From Salvia splendens (Eukaryota; Streptophyta; Magnoliopsida; Lamiales; Lamiaceae), in contig NC_056047.1 in assembly GCF_004379255.2 (NCBI RefSeq), forward strand, positions 25,744,293 to 25,808,292: DNA of 64,000 nt. The letters run 5' to 3'. Position 1 is the stretch's first letter. Each line of letters begins with the position of its first letter. Shown here in pieces: positions 56,263 through 64,000 of the stretch. Below the pieces are notes generated by a model that ran no database searches, had not been told where the DNA came from, and saw only the letters and a program-made list of their open reading frames with translations. The translations under genes and the position numbers were made by a program.

Positions 56263-56880
56263 GTCGCCAAGAGGAGGAATCAATATAGCATCTCTTCTTC
56301 AAGTGCACGAAGTCTTGGGCGGTTTGGGGAAATATCATGCTCTGGCTTACCATTGCGAGGAGATCAACGACGATTAGGAGTGCCAACAAATGGGCAGGAC
56401 GGAAGATACGAGGGTCATAGATTGTCCAGATGGCAAAGAGGATTGCACTCATGGCTTCAGTGACGATCATTTGGAGGACACGCAATAAGATTATCTTCGA
56501 TGGGAAACCATGGGACACAACAAGCAGGTTCTACACCACCTTCTAGACAGATGATGGTGTACACAGGTTTTGGTTGTTTTGGTTTTCGACACATTTTGAG
56601 TCACTCATCAGGGTACTCTTTTTTCCCCTTGGGGAGTTTTTATCCCATGGGGTTTAATCCCCAAAGGGTTTTAACGATGCCCTCCTACTCTAGGTTTCGA
56701 TGGGTGATTTGAACTGTGTTGGATCTTGTTGGGGCATTTTCCTTAGCTTCTTGTTTCTTGGTCTTTACCATGTTACTTTGTACTAGCCGACTTGTGGCTT
56801 TTCACTTGTACTTTCCTCAGGTATGCCCGAGTGTATGATGTAAACTTTTGGTTCGATTCTATTTAATTTATTTATTCATA
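56258..56880 (+). pseudogene. LINE second half: end of zf-RVT domain and 3' UTR
   Basis: It continues the LINE broken at 38114. After one copy of GTCGC the frame reads QEEESIQHLFFKCTKSWAVW, completing the C-X2-C...H-X4-C zf-RVT finger, then IWRTRNKIIFDGKPWDTTSR. The frame ends near 56545. The rest is a 3' UTR with CCTTGGGGAGTTTTTATCCC and GGGTTTAATCCCCAAAGGGT phrases and a TTTAATTTATTTATTCATAC end. Confidence 0.9.
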
Positions 56881-57099
56881 CAAAAATGGGTAAGACACCC
56901 TCTCAGTCTGATTATGGACCACTGAATTGGCCGGGGTAGCACGTCGTGGCTCTGTGTTAGTCACCGCCATCGATTCCTTTGGGACGTTTCCACCTTCAAG
57001 GGGCAACAAACTGGTTTGTCGTCTCATACGCAAGGCTGCTGTGTACTTTTGCCGCACTTTTTCCTTTGTTTTTCCCGCAGGTTGCCAGACCCTCGGGTC
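56881..57099. other. Short unassigned stretch
   Basis: It may be the 3' end of the minus-strand LINE ORF1 region. A (CT)n microsatellite lies just downstream at 57301-57329. Confidence 0.4.
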
Positions 57100-57246
57100 C
57101 GATTTTTTGGGACGAGCATTGTCACTTCTCAGTCAGTTTGGTTCGGTTTTGAGAAGTTTTTGGCCAAATCGTGGAATGACCTGTTCCGTCCCCTTGATTG
57201 GTCCCGACCAATTGAGGGGGCTTGATTACGCGAAGGATCACGAGAC

Positions 57247-58458
57247 TTAACTGTGACTTGCCCTTTTGATTTGTGGCGGCTCTGATTGGTCCCGACCTAA
57301 TTCTCTCTCTCTCTCTCTCTCTCTCTCTTCGGGACCAGGGCAACCATCACCAACATGGCCAAATTCTTGGCAGATCCGCCAGTACTTTGGGAGGAGCTCA
57401 TAGATAATTTCAATTTTTTTTTCAGGACTCATCAATTGCATTAACAATGACTTGGACACTTGGTCCATCAAGTGTATTTCTCAAGATCGTGCCCTCATCC
57501 ACCATAACCGGTGTACCAACCGCGATTGCAATCTTTTCTATTGCCGATGGGAATATTAACCTTCATTTTCCTCTTGAAGTCAAAGTCTTCCATTATTGGC
57601 TCCAAGAGGAGTAGGATACCGAATATCGAATGCGGACCATTCTCCCGGACTGCTTCCATATCCTTAATGTTGGCGAAGCTGAAAATAATCCAACATTTCC
57701 TGTGGAATGCTGCCTTGACACGGACACCCCATCGCTTGATCATGGCAGACACCACATCCTTTCCGGGGAAGCGGCCTGCAAACATTCCACAAAGAGATGA
57801 TCCCCAGCCTTCTCGGATAGGAATGAGGTCCGCATTAGTTAGAACAATTGAATTTGAGTCTGTAGAGAAACCTTCAGCGTTGAGGAGGGTTCAGTCCTCG
57901 GTACTTGTGAGTGCGTTGACCGATTGGTTTCTCGTAAATGTCCCCATGATCACCATCAACCCTTACAAGGATCATGTACTTCGTGCAAAGGTCATGGATG
58001 CTAAGGTCTTTTCCAGCGTTCTTCAGGAGGTGCTCCAGAAGTCTTTGTCGTGTTCTAAATTTTTCCGCTTCTCTAGCCTTCTAAGCTTCAGCGTACTTAT
58101 TTTTAATCAATTCCCATTGTTCATCTGTCAAGGAAAGGTTCGGGGGAAAAGGGGGATCACTAGAGGAGGGATCGTTACCAACTTGGCTCGAGGATTGCTC
58201 CAGCAGAAGCACAGAGAGTTGGTCGTCAGTCGTGCCACATGAATCTGGCGCTCGGGTGGCATGGGTCTGGCCGACAGATAAGGGAGTTGGCTCAGTCATG
58301 TGCCCAGGCGAAGCACGGGAGGGGGGCAGGTCAGACACGGACGGTGCCGACAGCAACGTGCACCGTGGGTGTAGTTGTCCCCAAACTGGAGACTTTTGGC
58401 ACAGCGGTGGCACAAGGATGGCCAAGAGGGGAGCACCAGTGAAAGGCTCACTCGGCAA
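57247..58458 (-). pseudogene. LINE ORF1 (DUF4283), minus strand
   Basis: Segments, minus sense: 58458-58081 (Pro/Ser-rich N-terminus, ending TDEQWELIKNKYAEA), then about 58080-57830 in broken frames, then 57785-57495 (CGMFAGRFPGKDVVSAMIKR, AAFHRKCWIIFSFANIKDME, RENGPHSIFGILLLLEPIME), the DUF4283 core. After a break, 57471-57247 holds the knuckle WRICQEFGHVGDGC, whose first Cys is replaced by Trp, followed by a repeat of Arg-Glu from the (CT)n tract. This belongs to a different LINE family from the one at 9490-13520. Confidence 0.85.
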
Positions 58459-59194
58459 GGAACTGCGGAGATGGTTAGTTCAGAGAAAAAATACTAAGTG
58501 TTGGAGAGATACCAAACGGCACGGTGCCGTTTCCGCGGTTCAAGCACTTATTACGGGGAAGTCCGAGAGTCCGGGAGGGTGGACACGCGAATGTTGTTCG
58601 TGGTTTGCCAATGTAGTGGCACTGCAAAAATAGAGTTAGTAACTAAAAATTGACTACGTGTCGGAGAGCAACTTGTGAGGCATAGGGGTTCAACAAGATT
58701 TACAGAGTGTGTCGTGAGTGGCAAGGCCAGACCGAGGGATGGCTCGACTCTTCGAGCCAACATCCACCACTTTCACCCCCTTCACCAAAGAACGTCCCTT
58801 CTTGCCCGAGTCCTGCCCTATGAGGATGAATACTATGATAAACAAAAGCAGGTCAACCCGGATGATTATTGCTCTGGATTTTTCCCTACACCAAAGAATG
58901 TCCCTTCTCCTCCTTCTTATCATCCCCTTCAGCCTCCTCCATTTTTCCTTGAGGGGGCTACCCGCCTCCTCTACATGTGGCAGAACAGGGGCAGGGGTAG
59001 ATGTAATGGTCTGGATTTCGGCATGGATTACCGAGGAAGGGGGTTCTATAACAGGGGCTAGGGTTTCGGTTAAGTTTTGGGGGTTTTCTTTGTGGGAAGC
59101 TAAGGCTTGGGCTGTGGGTGGTTTTTGAAAAGTAGACTTCCGGGGTGGAATTTCAAGCGGGGGCATGGATTACCGAGGAAGGGGGTTCTGTAAC
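58459..59194. other. Unassigned region with a 37-bp direct repeat
   Basis: The phrase CATGGATTACCGAGGAAGGG continuing to ACAGGGGC occurs at about 59022-59058 and again at 59165-59201, the latter directly at the start of the truncated Gypsy pol. Competing open frames exist on both strands; none has a domain I recognise. Confidence 0.45.
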
Positions 59195-61206
59195 AGGGGC
59201 ACGTGGGATTTTATCACCGATTCATTAAAGACTTCGCCAAAATTGCCCAACCCCTTACCATACTTCTCCAAAATGAAGTGGAATTCAATTTTGATGATCA
59301 ATGCAAGGCTGCTTTCAACTTTCTCAAGGAGAAGCTGATATCCGCACCGATTATTCGGGCTCCTGACTGGGATCATCCGTTCGAAGTGATGTGTGATGCC
59401 AGTGACTATGCAGTTGGAGCTGTTCTGGGTCAGAAGATCGAAGGAAAAAGGTTTGTAATTTTCTATGCGTCTAAAACTTTAAATCAAGCCCAAAAGAATT
59501 ATGATACCACTGAGAAAGAGATGCTAGCCGTAGTGTATTCATTCGAGAAGTTTCGGCAGTACTTGTTGGGGTCAAAGGTCATCATTTATACTGACCATGC
59601 AGCCATTAAGTACCTGGTTACCAAGAAAGAATCCAAACCCCGCTTAATCCGATGGGTACTCTTGTTACAAGAGTTCGATTGGGAGGTGAAAGGCAAGAAA
59701 GGGGTTGAGAATAAGGTTGCGGGCCATTTGAGCAGGATAGTGCAGGATGGGAATAGCGAGGAGGTGAGAGATCGATTCCTGAAAGAACACTTGTGTGAAG
59801 TTATTTTCGCAGCCAGAAAAATTGACTGGGAAGAAGTGATGAAGCTTACTGGCCAGGATGTGACAGAGAAAGGAAAAGAAAAAGTAGGGCAGGAGCCATG
59901 GTATGCGGACCTAGCCAACTACCTCGTTTCAGGGGAGCTTCCAGAAGTGCCGAACGTCACCAAAGCTCAAAGAATGAAGATCGAGAGTGAGTCAAAATAC
60001 TACTTTTGGGATGACCCATATCTTTGGAGGGTAGGAGCCGATCAAGTGATAAGAAGATGCGTTCCTGACTGGGAGCAGAGGGACGTATTGACGCATTGCC
60101 ACTCTTTGGCATGTGGAGGACATTTCGGTCCCAAGAAGACGGCGAGAAAGATTCTGGATAGCGGATTTTATTGGCCAGCCCTCAACAAGGATGCCTACGA
60201 GTTTTGTAGAAGTTGTGAGCGTTGTCAACTGACCGGTGGAATATCAGCGCGAGATGAAATGCCGCAAGTCCCGATCATTGTTTGTGAGTTGTTCGACATA
60301 TGGTGGATGGATTTCATGGAGCCTTTTCCCTCGTCGTATGGGAACTTATATATCTTAGTTGCAGTTGACTACATCTCCAAATGGGTAAAGGCCAAGGCCA
60401 CGAGCACGTGTGAAGCAAGGGAGGTAGCCAAGTTCCTCAAAAGTAACATTTTCAGTCGATTCGGAGTACCAAGGGCCATAATATCCGATCAAGGCACCCA
60501 TTTCTGTAACCGCACCATCGAAGCCTTGATGAAGAAGTACGGTGTGCACCACAGATTATCCAGCCCCTACCACCCGCAAGCAAACGGTCAAGCCGAGATC
60601 TCTAACCGAGAGATAAAGAAGATTCTGGAGAAAACCGTCAATCCTTCCAGGAAAGACTGGGGTATGAGGTTAGAGGATGCTCTATGGGCATATCGCACAA
60701 CCTACAAGACCCCTATAGGAATGTCCCCGTACCGAATTGTTTTTGGAAAAATGTGCCACTTACCGGTTGGAATTGAGCACCGAGCATACTGGGCAGTACA
60801 GCAAGTAAATGTGGATGCTACAGCCTGTGAAGAGGAAAGGAAACTGCAATTGCAAGAGTTAGAGGAACTTAGATTGGAGTCGTTCGATTCAGCCATGTGA
60901 TACAAAGAGCGAACCAAATTGTGGCACGACAGGAATCTGAGGACCAAGGATCTCCATGTAGGTCAGAAAGTACTACTCTTTCAGTCGAGACTGAAGCTCA
61001 TGCCTGGAAAGCTCAAGTCGAAGTGGACAGGGCCATATGTCATCGCTGCACTCCGTTCTAATGGAGCAGTGGAAATGTCAGGGAGTCTTACTAACTCTGA
61101 ACCTTTTATTGTTAATGGGCATAGGCTAAAAGTATTTAGGGACAACAGTGATATGGCTGTGGTGGATGAGATTCCACTGCAACCACATACTCAGGTTTCA
61201 TATTGA
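59195..61206 (+). pseudogene. Second Athila-type Gypsy pol, truncated at its 5' side
   Basis: It starts abruptly inside the RT C-terminal region ([20 protein letters not shown]), then RNase H ([36 protein letters not shown]), the integrase finger ([24 protein letters not shown]), the DDE core ([44 protein letters not shown]) and a C-terminal domain. One stop (TGA at 60898-60900, where the relative has Trp) precedes the last 100 residues. The open stretch of 565 codons shows little decay. It is related to but distinct from the pol at 44086-47394. Confidence 0.95.
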
Positions 61207-61844
61207 CCCGTAGGATGGGGATTGGAATTCCACTGGGCTAGCTCCTTTTAGCGTAATGTACATATGCTGGCAAAGTAGAATTCCAATTTTCCTAAGGAAG
61301 ATATAAATATGGTACATATGTGGTAGTTAATTAATTTGTACCTTTGCATGCTAGTTAATTTAAGAAAACCCAAAAATATTTTTAGGACCTCAAATGTTAA
61401 TTGGGAGTACGTACTGACCATCAGAATACCATTTTGGTGAAACTCTCCAATTTAGTTAAGTGTCCTTTTTACTTTGTTTCTACTCTGGGAAAATATAGGG
61501 GGAAATCATTATAGGGCAGAATTTGAATTTGGGGCTTACTGCAGCTTTGCAGGCGGACAGCGACTGAAAAGGGGCGCGTGGTGCAGTGAAAGGATGGGCG
61601 ACATCCAATCAGGAGACCTCTAGCTAAATCGTCCCTCACACTAACCAAAGCCAACCTGGAACCGCCGATCACCGGTTACAAACCCCAACTACCCTTTTTC
61701 CACCCCCATAACTGAACCGTCTCTCCCATTTTTCATTTCACAAACCCTCGATTTTTCCATTTTTTCTCTGCAAAAAAATCTTTCCACATCTCTCCACAAA
61801 CACCACACCCCCACATTACACACAGAAAATCACAGATCTAAACC
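61207..61844 (+). other. Spacer after the second pol
   Basis: Matches the position of the pol-to-extra-ORF spacer of Athila elements. Contains an inverted repeat using TTGGAATTCCACTGGGCTAG (61230) and AGTAGAATTCCAATTTTCC (61276). No coding. Confidence 0.6.
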
Positions 61845-62369
61845 ATGGGAAAGAAAGCATGGGCAAAGAAAATCAAACACACTTCAACCCGTAGGGAAGA
61901 ACCTCCAGAATCATCACCACCGCGGGAAGAACGGCCGCCGAACCCACAACCAGAACCGCAACTACCGCACCAACAATGGTCTCCTTGGATGCAATGGCGG
62001 AATTCTTGCGACTGCAGGACCCTAACAGAGATTGGACGGAGGCGCTGGCCGGTTTTAGTCAAATGGGGGGAAAAGGGAGCATGACCGGAGGAGCCCTCTC
62101 TGAACCGAATGTGAAATCCACGGTACAACCAACTGTTTCCATTCCGACTTCCGCCGAAATTCCACTAGAACGAAAATCTCCGTCGGCAACCGTTCCGCCA
62201 GAATCTTCGAAACCCTCCCCAACTCCACAACAAAGTGATTCGATAGAGGTTGACCCCATCTCCGCCCATTATGATTCCGACTCGGAAGAACGTGAAGCGA
62301 GAAGAAGAGAGGAGGAAAAGGGCCAGAAGGGAGGCGATTGTTAAACAAGGGAAGATTGAGGAGAATCAA
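61845..62369 (+). pseudogene. Start of the extra ORF of the second Athila-type element
   Basis: It begins MGKKAWAKKIKHTSTRREEP, Pro/Glu/Arg-rich, then changes frame near 61975 to VSLDAMAEFLRLQDPNRDWT with EALAGFSQMGG. This resembles the start of the extra ORF at 43468 (MAELFQKFGG). An acidic/basic tail (SDSEEREARRREEEKGQKGG) follows. It is cut by the Copia LTR at about 62370. Function unknown. Confidence 0.65.
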
Positions 62370-62582
62370 TGACAATGATACTCCAGAAATAGTTTGGCAT
62401 AATTAGAGGAATAGATTGATAGCATTAAAATAGATTGATACCATTGATAGTATTCCATATATATGCCTTGTGTAATACCTATAAAAGGTCAGCCTATGTA
62501 GAACAAAATTATTATCAAGAAATATTCAAATACATTTCGTTCTCTTCTACTTCTCCTAAAGATATGTCTGGTATACCTTGCA
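62370..62582 (+). repeat. 5' LTR of the plus-strand Copia element
   Basis: A short LTR (about 213 bp) ending ACCTTGCA, four bases before the primer site. TATAAAAGG lies at about 62482. Confidence 0.65.
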
Positions 62583-62585
62583 AGA

Positions 62586-62597
62586 TGGTATCAGAGC
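62586..62597 (+). other. Copia primer-binding site (tRNA-Met type)
   Basis: TGGTATCAGAGC, a perfect plant Copia primer site. Confidence 0.93.
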
Positions 62598-62687
62598 AGG
62601 GCTGAGACTTAGAGTAGTCTCATCACTGTCTCGGACCAATCCCGAACCCCTTAGCCAAAATCCGGAAGAACCTGCCGAAACCAGACC

Positions 62688-63720
62688 ATGTTAGAAACCA
62701 ATGAACCACCAAAACCATCGGAAACAGAGCAATTTGCTCGAATGATTGCCGAATTCATGCGTACAAGCATTGCGCACAGCCAGAAAGAAATAATCACCAC
62801 AGATACCTCACCAAACCAAAAAACCGAACCTCACAGAATCGATTCTTCATCGTTAGTTATCGGAGAGAAACTAAACGGTGAAAATTATTCCACATGGGTT
62901 GTCGTCATGAAGGAGGCAGTCAGCGGAAGAGGATTGATATCTCACCTTACGGGAGTCCCAATCCCCCCCGCAAGAACCGACCAAGCCTTTGAGAGATGGC
63001 AGCAGGCAGACCACTGCGTTTTTACGTGGTTGATCCAAAATGTTGAACAGAAGCTAGTCAGTCGTCTGACCCAGTATCCAACGGCCAAGGATATATGGAC
63101 CAGTTTGGTGATCACATATGCAAGCGGAGGAGACAAGATTCAAGTGTACGACCTGTACGCAAAGGCAATAACATTAAAACAGAAAGAAGAATCTCTGGAG
63201 GACATATGGACGACGTTGAATGATCTATGGATCTCCATTGACAGGAGACAACCAAATCGGATGAAGTACACCGAAGACATTGAAATATACCACCAAGAGA
63301 AATAAGAACAAAGGCTGTTCCAATTACTTGTAGCCATAAACAACAAGTATGAAGGCATAAAAAGGGAGATATTGAGGCAAGAACCACTTCCCTCTGTGGA
63401 GGCCACATATGCCGCACTGCGGCGAGAAGATGCCAGATCCGTCGTCCTACAAACTGGAGACTCCGGCACACAAGGAATTGGGGCTGGATTGGCAGTAACC
63501 CAGCTGTGGAAAATTCCGGTAGCACACCGCAACCCCCCTCAACGAAGCGGCGGCGAGAATGGCGGAAATTGGAACAGACGGCCAGAGGAAGACAAATCGA
63601 AGTTGATGTGCTCTCACTGTGGGAAGAGAAAGCATACACGAGAGACGTGTTTCGAGCTACACGGCTACCCATAGTGGTGGCAGGAGAGGAAATCAAAGAG
63701 CATCTCATTTCTGTCGTCGT
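62688..63720 (+). pseudogene. Copia gag with zinc knuckle
   Basis: From ATG 62688: an N-terminal region, then the capsid motif LNGENYSTWVVVMKEAVSGR, WIQNVEQKLVS-like helix and DIWTSLVITYASGGDKIQVY, DIWTTLNDLWISIDRRQP. A TAA at 63303-63305 interrupts. The frame resumes as EQRLFQLLVAINNKYEGIKR, LRQEPLPSVEATYAALRRED and the CCHC knuckle C-X2-C-X4-H-X4-C at CSHCGKRKHTRETC. A stop follows at 63672, then a Gly/Ala/Arg-rich stretch. It is a different Copia lineage from the element at 1-2188 (retrotran_gag_3 rather than UBN2 features). Two nonsense changes. Confidence 0.88.
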
Positions 63721-64000
63721 TTAGAAGGGGTCGGGCAGCTGCAGCGGTGGCCGGAGGAGAAGGAGTCCCCGCCGCCGCCGCTACTACCAACCGGAGCGGA
63801 ACGGAGGGAGCTGCGGTCGGGATGGCGTCGATCGCTAGAGGAGACGTCGATCCGGAAGTGGAGGCGCCGAATGTGAATGGAGGTAATTTTAGGGTTGGGA
63901 ATTTATTCCCAAGTCCTCACTCACCTAAATTACTACATCAAGAACCCCATACCCAAAATATTAATAAAACCCCCCCCCCCTCATGATCCTGAAAAATTTC
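63721..64000 (+). other. Copia internal sequence running off the window
   Basis: GC-rich open stretch (AAAVAGGEGVPAAAATTNRS) with no recognised domain; it ends in a C-homopolymer at 63969-63980. Confidence 0.5.

Larger units (their letters stand above)
62370..64000 (+). mobile_element. 5' part of a plus-strand Copia element, cut by the window end
   Basis: LTR, primer site and gag with a knuckle are in order; protease, integrase and RT lie beyond the window. The LTR start at 62370 (TGACAATGATAC) is my best placement; 62339 (TGTTAAACAAGG) is an alternative. Confidence 0.85.

Noticed and set aside
63372..63986. Multiple overlapping frames at the window's right end
   Set aside because: Only the frame with the CCHC knuckle is real gag; the others are shadows of GC-rich sequence.

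Overview
This window is nuclear DNA of a eudicot plant, made almost entirely of nested transposable elements. The evidence is plant-type Copia and Athila/Tat Gypsy elements with tRNA-Met and tRNA-Asp primer sites, L1-type LINEs with DUF4283 and zf-RVT domains, Stowaway MITEs with TA target duplications, tRNA-derived SINEs, a Mutator-like element with a FAR1-type transposase, and captured fragments of plant genes (Aux/IAA, XBAT-type ankyrin E3, TIM23). I see no clearly single-copy host gene. The best candidate for an intact host-type reading frame is a 78-codon OEP7-like gene at 19204-19440, and it lies inside a transposon-like element. The species cannot be fixed from sequence alone.

Layout. 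1-2188: 5' part of a minus-strand Copia element with one LTR. 2189-8440: AT-rich DNA with Stowaway MITEs, short duplications, a possible Helitron start and a decayed RPA1-like OB-fold fragment. 8441-13520: a degenerate plus-strand LINE whose upstream region holds a SINE with target duplications; its ORF1 runs almost directly into reverse transcriptase with no room for an endonuclease. 14156-15972: a Stowaway MITE split by a solo Gypsy LTR.

16300-36900 is the most unusual part: a chain of TIR elements, nearly all abutting (TA)n tracts. It contains short MITE families (a, b and c), three gene-carrying non-autonomous elements (A 17203-19852, B 20601-23990, C 24161-27086) and one 8.3 kb coding element (D 28164-36502). 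D has a FAR1/MULE/SWIM transposase on the plus strand and a convergent ULP1-type protease-like gene on the minus strand, the layout of Kaonashi-type (ULP-carrying) MULEs. A carries a TIM23 fragment and the OEP7-like frame. C carries an Aux/IAA fragment with its degron and an intron-bearing XBAT31-like ankyrin fragment. B and C carry minisatellites of one core motif in opposite orientations, so their transcripts could fold into very long hairpins.

37259-56880 is a clean three-layer nest. A 5'-truncated LINE is interrupted at 38114 by an 18.1 kb Athila/Tat-like Gypsy element on the minus strand (TSD GTCGC). That element is interrupted at 47394 by a 4.5 kb non-coding LTR element (LARD; TSD AGAGG) with 1413-bp LTRs in which I saw one difference by eye. 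57100-64000 holds a minus-strand LINE ORF1, a truncated plus-strand Athila-type pol with the start of its extra ORF, and the 5' end of a plus-strand Copia element that runs off the window.

The coding frames of most elements are broken by stops and frameshifts, so most are probably dead copies. The LARD and the gene-carrying TIR elements look the youngest.
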